From Planctomycetota bacterium (GTDB lineage: Bacteria; Planctomycetota; UBA1135; GCA-002686595), in contig PKCK01000063.1 in NCBI GenBank assembly GCA_002862085.1, positions 122,053 to 186,052 on the forward strand: a stretch of DNA of 64,000 nucleotides, written 5' to 3'. The notes under the pieces were generated by a model, which was not told the origin of the DNA, did not search any database, and saw nothing but the letters and a program-made list of their open reading frames with translations. This document shows positions 8,297 to 20,229 of this stretch, in pieces (within the stretch, counting starts at the first letter, position 1; each line of letters begins with the position of its first letter). Both the position numbers and the translations under genes were made by a program.

Positions 8297-9694
8297 TCAA
8301 GCGGGGAGCACACACCGAGCCGTCCAGGCCGCGAGTGTCGCCCCTGTCGCGCCGCGCTGGCCGAGCAGGGCCGTCCTCCCGGCCTGCCCCATTCTCGCCC
8401 GGGCGTCGCGGTCCAGAGCGAGCCGCCCGAGCTCGGCCGTGAGGCAGCGCTGGTCCGCGACCCGGATCGCGGCGCCGGCGCTCTCCAGCAGCGCCGTCTC
8501 CTCGGCGAAATTCTGAACGTGTGGACCGTAGATCACCGGACGCCCCTGAGCCGCCGGCTCCATCATGTTCTGGCCGCCGTGAGGAATCAGACTCCCACCG
8601 ACGAACACGATGTCCGCGAGACCGTAGAGCCGCTCCAGCTCGCCGATGGTGTCGACGATGAGCGGTCGGTCGATCGAGCCCCGGACGCCCTCACGACGGA
8701 GCTGTGAGAGGAGCTCGGGCGCTCGGTCCGCGCCGAGAGCTCCTGCGAGCTCCGAGGCCACGCCGGAGCCGCGCTCCGGATGCCGCGGCACGATCACCAG
8801 GCGTGCGTCAGGAACCGCTTCGAGCGCCGCGGCGAGGAACAGAGCCTCCTCGGGCTCGTGGGTGCTGCCCGCGAGTACCACGAGCCGGGATCCGTCGACA
8901 TCATCGAGACCGGCGGTCCACCTCAGCTCCTCGACGGCGGGATCCGGCTCGCTGGATTCCAGGGAGCGGAGGCCGTCGATCTTGACGTTCCCCGTGATCA
9001 CGACCCGCTCGCACGAGCCGGCGAGGGCCCGAAATCGCGCGGCGTAGGCCTCGTCCTGCGCGGCGAACAGGGAGATGCGGCCGAACTCGGGCAAGGAACC
9101 GAACATGCGATAGCGGCGGAAGGACTCCTCCGTGATCCGGCCGCTGACCACCGCGACTGGCGCGCCTCTGCGATTCGCCTCCCGGAGGAAACAGGGCCAG
9201 GCCTCCAGCTCCATCAAGAGCACGTGGTCGGGTCGGATCCGAGCCCAGAAGCGACGCACGAGCGGAAGGAAATCGAAGGGGTACCGCACGATGGTCACGC
9301 CTGGGAAGAGCTGCCCCGCCACCTCCAGCCCCGTATCGCTGAAGGCGCTCACGACCACTTCGTAACGGTCCTGAAGCGCTCCGACGATCGATTGCGCCGC
9401 CTTGATCTCACCCACCGAGACCCCGTGAACGAGGACGCGCGGCCGCTCGGGATGGCTGGGCTCCAGCTCCGGAAGGCCGCTCGTCGACAGCGACAGCGCT
9501 TTCCGCGCGAGACGGGGTTGAACGAGACCCCCGAGCAGGAACAGGGGCGAGCTCGTCATCCAGATCACGCCGATGAAGAGATCGTAGACGCGCTGGAGCA
9601 ACCATTGTCTCGCACCGACCGGCGGCGACGCCGTGATCGGAGGGGGCGTATCGCCCACGGCCCCCTGGGCCAGAGGAGAGCTGGAGGCGGTCAT
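8297..9694 (-). CDS. waaA: 3-deoxy-D-manno-octulosonic acid (Kdo) transferase
   Basis: Inner-membrane GT-B glycosyltransferase that adds Kdo from CMP-Kdo to lipid IVA during lipopolysaccharide core synthesis. It has 465 residues, longer than usual because of about 25 Ala/Pro-rich N-terminal residues before a membrane-anchoring helix (about residues 30-58). The family hallmark GVSVGE is at 91-96, with Glu96 matching the catalytic base of characterised enzymes. Other conserved blocks are PFDFLPLVRRFWARIRPD, MELEAWPCFLREA, ITGNVKIDGL, FVGGSLIPHGGQNMMEPAA and YGPHVQNF. The gene lies 34 bp downstream of secA on the same strand. Its presence is the best single indicator in the window that the organism makes a Kdo-containing lipid A. 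Confidence 0.95.
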   Translation of the reverse strand: MTASSSPLAQGAVGDTPPPITASPPVGARQWLLQRVYDLFIGVIWMTSSPLFLLGGLVQPRLARKALSLSTSGLPELEPSHPERPRVLVHGVSVGEIKAAQSIVGALQDRYEVVVSAFSDTGLEVAGQLFPGVTIVRYPFDFLPLVRRFWARIRPDHVLLMELEAWPCFLREANRRGAPVAVVSGRITEESFRRYRMFGSLPEFGRISLFAAQDEAYAARFRALAGSCERVVITGNVKIDGLRSLESSEPDPAVEELRWTAGLDDVDGSRLVVLAGSTHEPEEALFLAAALEAVPDARLVIVPRHPERGSGVASELAGALGADRAPELLSQLRREGVRGSIDRPLIVDTIGELERLYGLADIVFVGGSLIPHGGQNMMEPAAQGRPVIYGPHVQNFAEETALLESAGAAIRVADQRCLTAELGRLALDRDARARMGQAGRTALLGQRGATGATLAAWTARCVLPA

Positions 9695-9728
9695 CCGCGG
9701 AGCTGGGTCGCGCTGGCTCCCCGGCTCA

Positions 9729-12833
<3,105 letters not shown>

Positions 12834-13066
12834 GGCGGTCCCCGTCGGCGAGGCCTGCTCACAGGTGCTCCAGGGGTGCTCCTGCGCGGACGGGCGGCCC
12901 AACGGACCGAGGAGTATCGGCCCGCGTCAGGCCCGTGCCAAGGGAGATCCCACGCCCTTCGTCAGCCGAGAAGGACCCAGCGAGTCAGCGTCCCGCTCGT
13001 GAAATCCGGCGCCTCCACGCGCAGGACCGACGTGGTGGGCCCCTCCCACCGAACAGGGCGCTCCTC

Positions 13067-13921
13067 TCAGCTCGACGCGGCGTCCGTGAGAAGACGCTCG
13101 ATCATCCCGCAAAGGACCGACCGAGGGTAGGGCTTGCGGAGCACTCCACTCGCCCGCTGGATGGTCGCGAGGTCGATCTCGCTCGCGGTGGCGAGGAGCA
13201 GCGGCACGCTGGCGGTGCGGCTGTCCGCCCGGAGCCGTCGCATCACCTCCTCGCCGTCGAACTCGGGCATCCCGAAGTCGAGGACCACGAGGTCCGGAAG
13301 CGGATCCTGCGCCATCCGATCGAGGACCTGACGGCCGTCGTAGGCGGTCTCCACCTGGTAACCGATGGCGCGCAGGACCGCCGCCTCGCCACAGGCCACG
13401 TCTTCGTCGTCATCCACCACCAGCACTCGCTTGCCGTGGTGAGCTGTCGCGCGCTCGCGGTCGGAGCCGAGGCGCTCGAGGCCCTCGCAGATCGCCCTGA
13501 GGTCACCGTGGGTCGGAAGCTGCGCCGCGGCCCATTGCTCCTCGATCCTCTTCTTCAGGCCACGGTTGTAGCGCTGGAGATCGCACCAGGAGTCGTAGTC
13601 GGGCGTGGCGGGATCGATCCGGAGGTCGTCGTGCGTGTCGATCGAGAAGAAGAATTCCCCGTCCACGAGGTACTCCTGGAGGACGAACTTCATCCAGGGA
13701 TAACGCTCGTTGCCGAGGCGCAGACAGTATCGGTGGCCGCGAGCAGCGGTCCCCGAGGAGCCGGTCTCGAAGACGCTCCTCAGCCCGCGGAGCGAGTCCT
13801 CTGCCTCGACGTTCTTGACCGTCGTGAGCGAAGCCCCCTTCGCTCCGCCTGGCCAGGCGTGCTCCATGTAGATCGCCACGGCCTGCTTGACGTGGGCCGG
13901 AGTGAGCTTCTCGAGCTTCAT
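13067..13921 (-). CDS. response regulator with unrecognised N-terminal domain
   Basis: Protein of 284 residues. The C-terminal 120 residues form a receiver domain: acidic pocket VVDDDED at 168-174, phospho-acceptor Asp215 in VVLDFGMPEFDG, Thr245 in LLLATASE and the conserved Lys263 in LRKPYP. The first 150 residues are a separate domain rich in Trp, Tyr and Phe (WPGGAKG, RYPWMKFVLQEYLVDGEFFFSID, DYDSWCDLQRYNRGLKKRIEEQW) that I do not recognise; it has no helix-turn-helix, GGDEF, HD-GYP or kinase signature. The receiver is thus C-terminal, the reverse of a standard output regulator. It is encoded 233 bp upstream of secA on the same strand; no histidine kinase is nearby. Role unknown. Confidence 0.75.
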   Translation of the reverse strand: MKLEKLTPAHVKQAVAIYMEHAWPGGAKGASLTTVKNVEAEDSLRGLRSVFETGSSGTAARGHRYCLRLGNERYPWMKFVLQEYLVDGEFFFSIDTHDDLRIDPATPDYDSWCDLQRYNRGLKKRIEEQWAAAQLPTHGDLRAICEGLERLGSDRERATAHHGKRVLVVDDDEDVACGEAAVLRAIGYQVETAYDGRQVLDRMAQDPLPDLVVLDFGMPEFDGEEVMRRLRADSRTASVPLLLATASEIDLATIQRASGVLRKPYPRSVLCGMIERLLTDAASS

Positions 13922-14141
13922 CTCAGACCCGAACCTCCACGGAAGGCGGGCAGACCAGCCATGACCACCGCTGAGTCGGCGGGCCGTTCCAGTCGATCGG
14001 GGCTCGTTGCGTCATCGTTCCGTGAGGAGCGCGGGAGTCTCGTAGATTCCGGGCTCGGACCTCGCCAGGCAGCCCAAAGTCACGCCGCGAGCCAAGCCTG
14101 CCTCCCGGGAATGCACCTGGGCGGCGAATCTCGGCCCCAAC

Positions 14142-14822
14142 CTATCCGGCTTCCGTCTTCTCAACAGTCTCCTTCGGCGCCTCTTGCCCGGACCCGCCGA
14201 AGAATCCCGACAGAAGAAGAAGCGCCGCCCCGACCGTGATGCACGAATCCGCGACGTTGAACGTCGGGAAGTGCCAGTCCCACCCCGTGAAGTAGACGTC
14301 GATGAAGTCTCGCACTGGCCCGAAGCGCCTCCCCTCGACGTAGCCGCTGAGCCCGGGGTGCGCCTCGTAGAACAGGTTGTCGTAGAGGTTCCCGAGCGCC
14401 CCTGCGAGGATCAGGACCATCGACGCCAGATAGACCCGCTGGCCCGCTGGCGTCCGGACGATCAGAACGGACAGGAACAGCGCCGCCAGGCAGCGACCAC
14501 CCACGAGAATCCCCTGGGAGTTCGATCCCTGCCCGAAGGCTGCGCCGTAGTTGAGGTTCAGCATGAACCCCAGCCACTCCCGCCCGAGGATCCGATAGCG
14601 CGGCTGGCCGCTCTCGCTGCGACCGACCTCCGCCGCCCCCTCGGCGCTGTCGAGCCAGCCGAACACGGCACCTTTCGTCCAAAGATCGAACGCGACCAGC
14701 GAAACGACGACCGCGAAGAGGGATGCGTGCCGCTTCCAGCCGGGGCGGCGGGGCGCGGAGGCGGTCAGGGCGGCCGGAGGCGCCTCGGAGGTGGGCTCGT
14801 GGCCCTCACTGGCGGAGACCAT
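14142..14822 (-). CDS. lspA: lipoprotein signal peptidase (signal peptidase II)
   Basis: Aspartic membrane protease that removes the signal peptide from diacylglyceryl-modified prolipoproteins. It has 226 residues, longer than the usual 160-180, because of a polar N-terminal tail of about 30 residues, an insertion after the first helix, and a Glu-rich tail. The family marks are present: FDLWTK near residue 46-50, LNLNYGAAFG, ALGNLYDN with the first catalytic Asp, and FPTFNVADSCITVG with the second. In GNLYDN the residue after the Asp is Asn where most homologues have Arg. The ATG at 14822 starts MVSASEGHEP; an in-frame start farther upstream adds low-complexity sequence. Many lipoproteins encoded in this window would be its substrates. 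Confidence 0.93.
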   Translation of the reverse strand: MVSASEGHEPTSEAPPAALTASAPRRPGWKRHASLFAVVVSLVAFDLWTKGAVFGWLDSAEGAAEVGRSESGQPRYRILGREWLGFMLNLNYGAAFGQGSNSQGILVGGRCLAALFLSVLIVRTPAGQRVYLASMVLILAGALGNLYDNLFYEAHPGLSGYVEGRRFGPVRDFIDVYFTGWDWHFPTFNVADSCITVGAALLLLSGFFGGSGQEAPKETVEKTEAG

Positions 14823-14989
14823 GGGCCCAGAGAGTAGCGACGCGCTGCTTCCTCGCGGGACCCAAGGGCTTGCACCAGCGTGCCCGAGTCGAAAACGTGC
14901 GAGACGGGTTCCGCTGGCCCGCCCTTGCTCGCGCCGGCCTCCGGCCCCCAAATGAGCCGGTGCCGGCTGCTCGACCCGACCCCCAGCCG

Positions 14990-15913
14990 ATGGGCCTCAC
15001 GGGACCCGTCGCCGACTTCCTGGACGCGATGCGCGTGGAAGCCGGCCTCTCCCGGAACGCGCTCCGGGCCTACGGCACCGACCTCAAGGCGCTCTCCGAG
15101 CGTCTGGCCGGCGAGGGCCTCCGCGACTGGCAACAACTCACCGAGGACGACGTCTACGAATGGTTGGCCGACCGGCGCCGTCAGGGAGCCGCCGAGGCCA
15201 CCATCGCTCGAGGACTCGTCTCCCTCCGCATGCTGGTCCGCTTCCTCGTCCAGGAGGGTGGTCTCCGCTCGGACCCGACGGCGCGCGTCTCCGCACCTCG
15301 ACTCAGTCGCCTCCTGCCGACGACCCTCACGCCCGAGCAGGTGGACAGCCTGCTCCAGGCATTCGCACCGGACGACGCCGAGCCCATGACGTGGCGGCAA
15401 GCCCGGGACTCGGCCTTGCTCGAGGTGCTCTACGCCGCAGGCGCCAGGATCTCGGAGGCGCTCGGACTGACGACCGAGGACCTTCCACCCGGGTACGCCT
15501 CCGTTCGGCTTCACGGCAAGGGCGACAAGATGCGCATCGTGCCGCTTGGAAAGAGAGCGCGCGCCGCCCTCGAGCTGTGGATCGAGGTGCACCGGCCGAT
15601 CCTGCTGAAGGCATCGGCAGGCGGTGGACGATCCCAGACCGCGATCTTCCTCTCGCGGACGTGCCGCCCCCTGGACCGCCCGAACGCCTGGCGTCGCGTG
15701 AAGGACGCCGCGCGTCTGGCCGGGCTCCCGTCGGGGATCTCACCGCACGATCTGCGCCACTCCTTCGCGTCGCACATGCTCGCCGGCGGCGCGGATCTTC
15801 GCGCGGTGCAGGAGATGCTCGGCCACGCCTCCATCCGGACGACGGAGATCTACACCCACCTCGACGAGGATCACGTCCGAGCGATCCACCGGATGCATCA
15901 TCCGCGCGGCTGA
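14990..15913 (+). CDS. tyrosine recombinase XerC/XerD
   Basis: Site-specific recombinase of 307 residues that normally resolves chromosome dimers at dif sites. The N-terminal SAM-like core-binding domain (residues 5-95: FLDAMRVEAGLSRNALRAYGTDL) is followed by the catalytic domain with a complete active set: Arg153 in GARISEALGL, Lys177 in HGKGDK, His253 and Arg256 in HDLRHSFASHML, His279 in LGHASIRTTE, and nucleophile Tyr288 in IYTHL. The ATG at 14990 gives the normal length; the frame is open upstream over the lspA start on the other strand. There is no integrase partner, att site or cargo beside it, so a housekeeping Xer role is likely. The sequence resembles XerD, but assigning XerC versus XerD would need a tree. 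Confidence 0.93.
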   Translation: MGLTGPVADFLDAMRVEAGLSRNALRAYGTDLKALSERLAGEGLRDWQQLTEDDVYEWLADRRRQGAAEATIARGLVSLRMLVRFLVQEGGLRSDPTARVSAPRLSRLLPTTLTPEQVDSLLQAFAPDDAEPMTWRQARDSALLEVLYAAGARISEALGLTTEDLPPGYASVRLHGKGDKMRIVPLGKRARAALELWIEVHRPILLKASAGGGRSQTAIFLSRTCRPLDRPNAWRRVKDAARLAGLPSGISPHDLRHSFASHMLAGGADLRAVQEMLGHASIRTTEIYTHLDEDHVRAIHRMHHPRG

Positions 15914-15920
15914 CCTCGGA

Positions 15921-17198
15921 TCAGCGAAGAACGAGGACGGGATCCTTGAAGAGAGCCGTGCTCCCGGCGTGGGCGCCGATACCGAAGACCCCTCCGAGAG
16001 ACCGATCGGCCACCCGCACAGGATCGAGCTCGACGCCCCCGACCGTGACGTTGATCCGATCCTCGTCAACGTCGATCCGCACAGGCAGTCGCTGACCGAC
16101 CGGGACCCGGATGTCCTTGCGCTCGCAGAGGCCGTCGTAGCCGCTCCCGTCCTTGCGCCGACGGAAGAGGTAGATCCCCTCCTTCGAGTTGCACGCGAGC
16201 AGGAACCGCTCCTCACCCTGGCCACCGAACGCGATGTCCGCCTGCGCGGGGTACCGCATGTTGTTGGAGAGGACGAAGAACTCCGTGGTGATCGTGTATC
16301 GCGTCGACTCGACGGGCTCCGAGCTCAGCATCAGGGCGTCGCCCCAGCCGGTCCCGGTGGCGCACCATCCGAACTCGTGCGTTGCGACGGCGCCCGACCG
16401 GACCTCCCAGCGAGGGGCCGACGATTCAGCGGCTCGCTGCAATCCCGCGAGGGAAGCCTCCGGCAGGCGACTCCAGAGCATCGCCGCGACCTCGGCCGCG
16501 GTGGCCGCGTAGCGGGAGCCCGGCGGGAGAGTGGTGGGCGCCGAGGGGTCGACGACCGCCTCCTCCAGGAGCCTCGAGAGCAGCGCGTGGTCGTCCTCCG
16601 TGTCCTCGAGGAGGCGCTTGAGTTCGAGGAGGCCGGTGGAGCTCCATGGCTCCTCGGCGAGTGGACGTGAGGCACCGACGGCCTCGAGGCCGGCCTGCGC
16701 GGCGACCAGCAAGGTCCCCGCGGAGTCCGCCTCGGCCACGGGGAGGACCATCGAGGAGGCCTGCACCGCGAGCTGCCGGCGCGTCGCTGGCGGCAGGTGA
16801 ACCAGGAACAGCACCCGATCGTGCAGCGCTGGCCAGGCGACGACAGCGGGGACCTGACGCCCCGAGAAGGGGGCGGCCGGGACCGAGAGCGCGTGCTGCG
16901 GCGCCGCGTCCATCATCCGACGAAGACCGCGCGGCGATGGGGCGATCCCGATCTCGAAGGGGGTGTCGCGTGCACCGGCGCCAGCGGCTCGAGCCACCGC
17001 CTCACAGATCGCCAGCCCCTCCTTCGCGTGCCCATCCAGGATGCGCTCCGAGCGCCAGAGAGACCTCACGGCGAAGGTCTCGCCTTCGGCGTGAAGAGTC
17101 TCACCCTCGACCTGCGGCGTCCCTTGCTGAGCCAGCCCGCAGAGCAGCGGGAGGACGGAGGCGACGACGGCCCCGGCGTGCGGCATCTGGAACCTCAT
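15921..17198 (-). CDS. secreted protein with C-terminal LamG/DUF1080-like domain
   Basis: Hypothetical exported protein of 425 residues. The ATG at 17198 starts MRFQMPHAGAVVASVLPLLCGLAQQG, a signal peptide that may be cut after Ala. The middle region (residues 30-230) is Ala/Leu-rich and mostly helical, with a segment VVAWPALHDRVLFLVHLPP that recalls peptidase-MA-like proteins, but no HExxH motif is present. The last 170 residues form a beta-rich domain (GDALMLSSEPVESTRYTITT, LLACNSKEGIYLFRRRK, GVFGIGAHAGSTALFKDP) of the concanavalin-like/LamG type, often seen in carbohydrate-binding or 3-keto-glycoside hydrolase-like proteins of planctomycetes. It converges with the recombinase gene 7 bp away. 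Function unknown. Confidence 0.65.
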   Translation of the reverse strand: MRFQMPHAGAVVASVLPLLCGLAQQGTPQVEGETLHAEGETFAVRSLWRSERILDGHAKEGLAICEAVARAAGAGARDTPFEIGIAPSPRGLRRMMDAAPQHALSVPAAPFSGRQVPAVVAWPALHDRVLFLVHLPPATRRQLAVQASSMVLPVAEADSAGTLLVAAQAGLEAVGASRPLAEEPWSSTGLLELKRLLEDTEDDHALLSRLLEEAVVDPSAPTTLPPGSRYAATAAEVAAMLWSRLPEASLAGLQRAAESSAPRWEVRSGAVATHEFGWCATGTGWGDALMLSSEPVESTRYTITTEFFVLSNNMRYPAQADIAFGGQGEERFLLACNSKEGIYLFRRRKDGSGYDGLCERKDIRVPVGQRLPVRIDVDEDRINVTVGGVELDPVRVADRSLGGVFGIGAHAGSTALFKDPVLVLR

Positions 17199-17226
17199 CG
17201 CTTCAATCCTAGCCCAAGCGCTGAGC

Positions 17227-19071
17227 TCAGGCCCCACCGCGGAGGCTCTCGGAGATCACCCGCGCGAGCTCCGGAGAGATCCCCTCGACCGATCTGAGCT
17301 GCTCCACGCTGGCGGCGGAGACCCCCGCGACAGAGCCGAAGGTGCGGAGGAGCGCCTTCCGCTTCGCAGCGCCCACCCCGGGGATCGAATCCAGGCGGCT
17401 GGTGATGCGGCCGCGCTCCTTCCGGTGGTAGGTGATCGCGAAGCGGTGCGCCTCGTCGCGGATGCGCTCCAGGAGATGCCTCGCCCCGCTGTGGGGCCCG
17501 AGAACGACCGGAGCCTCGGCGCCAGGGAGCCAGACTCGCTCCTCCACCGCACCCTTGCGGCGCCCCTTGACGCTCCTCTCCGACCGAGCCTTGGCCAGTC
17601 CGATCATGGGAACGTGGAAGGCCCCGGCCTCCTGGCGAGCCTGAAGCGCCCGAGCGAGCTGTGGCGGGCCGCCGTCGATGATCACGAGGTCCGGCAGGTC
17701 GTTCTCCCGGACACCGCGTTCGAGGCTCCTCCGCACCACCTCGTGCATCGACGCGAAGTCGTCCTGGCCGTCGACGTCGCGGATCTTGTAGCGGCGATAG
17801 CCGGAGCGGTCCGCGTGTCCGCGTCGAAATCGAACCCGACTCGCGACGACGTGCGCGCCCTGCATGTTCGAGATGTCGAAGCAGTCCATGACCTCGGTGC
17901 CCAGGTCGAGATCGAGGAGCTCGACGAGCTGGGCGACACCCTGCTCCTCCCGCTCCTCGTCGTCGGAGTGGCGTCGCAGTGAGGCCTCGGCGTTCTCGAA
18001 GCCGAACTCGACCATCCTGCGACGATCCCCGGTGGTCGGGACCATCAGCCGCGTCCCGAGCAGCTCGGCGAGGACGTCCTGATCCGCCGGGGCCGCGGGG
18101 AGGAGGATCTCACCAGGAGCACGGCGACGACCCGGGGCGTAAAGCGCCGTGAGGACGTCGTGCAGCAGCTCCTCGTCGGGTAGCTCGCTCCGGAAGTGAT
18201 GGGACCGAGACTCGGCCATCCGCCCATCACGCCACGCGATGCGATGGATCGCCGCGCGGTCCCCGCGGCGCGCGAAGCCGAGGACATCCCGGTCCACGCC
18301 GTCCTTCGGGCGCACACCCTGCCCCTCGAGCGTCCGGCGCAGCGCAGCCAGCCGATCGCGCCAGACCGCGGCCCGTTCGTAATCGAGACGCTTCGACGCC
18401 TCCTCCATCCTGCGCTCCAGGTCCCTCTGCAGCTCCTCGGCGTCGCCCGAGAGGATCCGCGTCGCGCGCTGAACCAGCTCCGCGTACTCGGCGTCCGTCA
18501 CGAGCCCCACGCACGGAGCACTGCACAGCCCGATCTGATGTTTCAGACACGGCCGACTCCGGTTCTCCATGACCGAGTCCGGACAGTCACGCAGGGGCAC
18601 GACCCGGTGGAGGTCCGCCACCGTCTTCCGAAGAGCGCTCGCACTCGCGAACGGGCCGAAGAGACGGCTTCGACCCCCTTCCTTGCCGACGTCGGGCGAG
18701 TGCGCCCGGACGTGCTTCAGCCGCGGGAAGCTGTCCGCGTAGTCGATCCGAAGCATGCGGAAGGACTTGTCGTCCTTCAGTCGGATGTTGTGCGGCGGCT
18801 TGTACTGCTTGATGAGGGTGTCCTCGAGCAGCAGCGCCTCCTGTTCGGTGCGGGTCACGAGCAGCTCGACGGACTCCGCCTCCTCTCCGAGGAACCTGAT
18901 CAGGATGCGGCCGTCCCCCCCCGGCCGACGGTAGCTCGTGAGCCGGCTCCTCAGGTTGCCGGCCTTGCCCACGTAGAGAGCCCTCCCGTCGGGGGCGCGG
19001 AAGACGTAGACCCCCGGCCGCCGAGGAACCTCCTTCGGCCACCACTTCGGATCCTCGAGGGCGCGTCCCAT
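17227..19071 (-). CDS. uvrC: excinuclease ABC subunit C
   Basis: Dual-incision nuclease of nucleotide excision repair, acting with UvrA and UvrB. It has 614 residues, normal length. The GIY-YIG nuclease domain is at the N-terminus (GVYVFRAPDGRALYVGKAGNLRSRL, about residues 20-45); a Cys cluster (CLKHQIGLCSAPC) follows, then the UVR UvrB-binding helix near residue 215-235 (MEEASKRLDYERAAVWRDRL). The RNase H-like 5' incision domain contains DCFDISNMQGAHVVAS and VIIDGGPPQL, and two helix-hairpin-helix motifs close the protein (LDSIPGVGAAKRKALLRTFGS, LRSVEGISPELARVI). It is downstream of the HIT and kinase genes on the same strand, and uvrB is 2.3 kb further on in the same direction. Confidence 0.97.
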   Translation of the reverse strand: MGRALEDPKWWPKEVPRRPGVYVFRAPDGRALYVGKAGNLRSRLTSYRRPGGDGRILIRFLGEEAESVELLVTRTEQEALLLEDTLIKQYKPPHNIRLKDDKSFRMLRIDYADSFPRLKHVRAHSPDVGKEGGRSRLFGPFASASALRKTVADLHRVVPLRDCPDSVMENRSRPCLKHQIGLCSAPCVGLVTDAEYAELVQRATRILSGDAEELQRDLERRMEEASKRLDYERAAVWRDRLAALRRTLEGQGVRPKDGVDRDVLGFARRGDRAAIHRIAWRDGRMAESRSHHFRSELPDEELLHDVLTALYAPGRRRAPGEILLPAAPADQDVLAELLGTRLMVPTTGDRRRMVEFGFENAEASLRRHSDDEEREEQGVAQLVELLDLDLGTEVMDCFDISNMQGAHVVASRVRFRRGHADRSGYRRYKIRDVDGQDDFASMHEVVRRSLERGVRENDLPDLVIIDGGPPQLARALQARQEAGAFHVPMIGLAKARSERSVKGRRKGAVEERVWLPGAEAPVVLGPHSGARHLLERIRDEAHRFAITYHRKERGRITSRLDSIPGVGAAKRKALLRTFGSVAGVSAASVEQLRSVEGISPELARVISESLRGGA

Positions 19072-19128
19072 CGCTGAAGGGGTATAGACCGGGTCAGCCG
19101 GGGACGCAATCCGCGACGCGGACGGAGC

Positions 19129-20214
19129 TCACGCGCCGCCGACCTGCCAGCGCTCCATGTCCTCGACGAGCTTGAACTGGACGCGCGCCCGATCGAGGTT
19201 GTGACCGGGGCGCGAGATCTTGAAGTAGCGGTCACCGGCGAGGTGATCCGCGAGAAAGCGCATCCCGATGGTGAGAGTCACGATACGGGCGCTGAAGGTC
19301 ATGTGGTCGCGCTCGAAGGGGGTCAAGAAGCCTGCGGCGTGCTCGAGGTACCCCGCCTCAAGCGCGTCGTAGATCTCCCGGTCGATCGAGGCCCGTTCGA
19401 GGTCCTGCTCGTCCTCGTCGCAGGTCGCAGCGGTGAAGCGAACCAGATCGCCGAAATCGTAGAGCGAGTAGCCCGGCATGCAGGTGTCCAGGTCGACGAC
19501 GCAGCGCGGACGGCCTGATTCGCGGTCGAAGAGAACGTTGTTGAGCTTGGTGTCCCCGTGAACGACCCGCGGAGGCATGCGCCCCGAGCGCAGCGCCTCC
19601 TCCATGACGCTGCAGGAACCACGCCTCTCGTCCACGAAGAGGAGTTCGCTGGCGACGCCCTCGCGACGCTCCATCGCGTCCGCGTCTGCGGCCACCTCGA
19701 GCTGGCGAAGCCGTGCCTCGGAGTCGAAGAAGTCGGGGATGGTGATCTTCAACGTCTGCGCATCGAGGCCCGCGAGGCGCACCTGGAAGTCCCCGAAGGC
19801 GGAGGCCGCGGTGAAGGCCATCTGGACGTCCTGCGGATGGTCGTGGGACACCGCGCCCTCGATGAAGCGATAGGTACGCCAAGGCGCGCCGGAGCACTCA
19901 GCGAAGTCCGCGCCCGTCCCGACCGCGGGCACGAGCTGCAGTGCCTCCATGGCCCCTGGCTCCGCGCTCGCCGCGAGATGACGGGTGACGAGGCCCACGT
20001 TGTGCATCAGCGCCGGGATGTCGCGGAAGACCTCCGCGTTCAGGCGCTGATGTAGGTATCGGGTCTCCCCCTCGGGTCCGACCCACGTGGAGACGTAGGT
20101 GGTGTGGATATGACCGCGACGCAGCTCCCCTGCCCCCTGGAAGCGACCGGGAATGTCGAAACACCGGATCGCTGCTTCGAGCTCGGCGTCACTGAGCTGG
20201 GGGCCGGAGACCAT
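19129..20214 (-). CDS. APH-fold kinase, N-acetylhexosamine 1-kinase (NahK)-like
   Basis: Small-molecule kinase of 361 residues with the aminoglycoside phosphotransferase fold. The N-lobe has a Gly-rich segment (GAGELRRGHIHTTY) and YLHQRLN. The catalytic loop is HGDTKLNNVLFD at 219-230 (Asp221 as base) and the metal-binding block is VDLDTCMPGYSLYDFGD starting at 240. The exact wording HGDTKLNN...DLDTCMPG matches the NahK branch, which phosphorylates N-acetylhexosamines at C1, rather than antibiotic kinases. It lies 15 bp downstream of the HIT gene and 57 bp upstream of uvrC. Substrate specificity is inferred only from these motifs; a sugar, or a compound such as glycerate, remains possible. 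There is no reason to read it as antibiotic resistance. Confidence 0.78.
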   Translation of the reverse strand: MVSGPQLSDAELEAAIRCFDIPGRFQGAGELRRGHIHTTYVSTWVGPEGETRYLHQRLNAEVFRDIPALMHNVGLVTRHLAASAEPGAMEALQLVPAVGTGADFAECSGAPWRTYRFIEGAVSHDHPQDVQMAFTAASAFGDFQVRLAGLDAQTLKITIPDFFDSEARLRQLEVAADADAMERREGVASELLFVDERRGSCSVMEEALRSGRMPPRVVHGDTKLNNVLFDRESGRPRCVVDLDTCMPGYSLYDFGDLVRFTAATCDEDEQDLERASIDREIYDALEAGYLEHAAGFLTPFERDHMTFSARIVTLTIGMRFLADHLAGDRYFKISRPGHNLDRARVQFKLVEDMERWQVGGA

Positions 20215-20229
20215 GGCAGGAGCGCGGGA

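Noticed and set aside
14990..15913. Integrase of a mobile element
   Set aside because: The recombinase has Xer length and layout and there is no cargo, att repeat or tRNA insertion beside it.
19129..20214. Aminoglycoside resistance kinase
   Set aside because: The catalytic and metal motifs match the NahK sugar kinase branch, not antibiotic kinases, and no resistance context is present.
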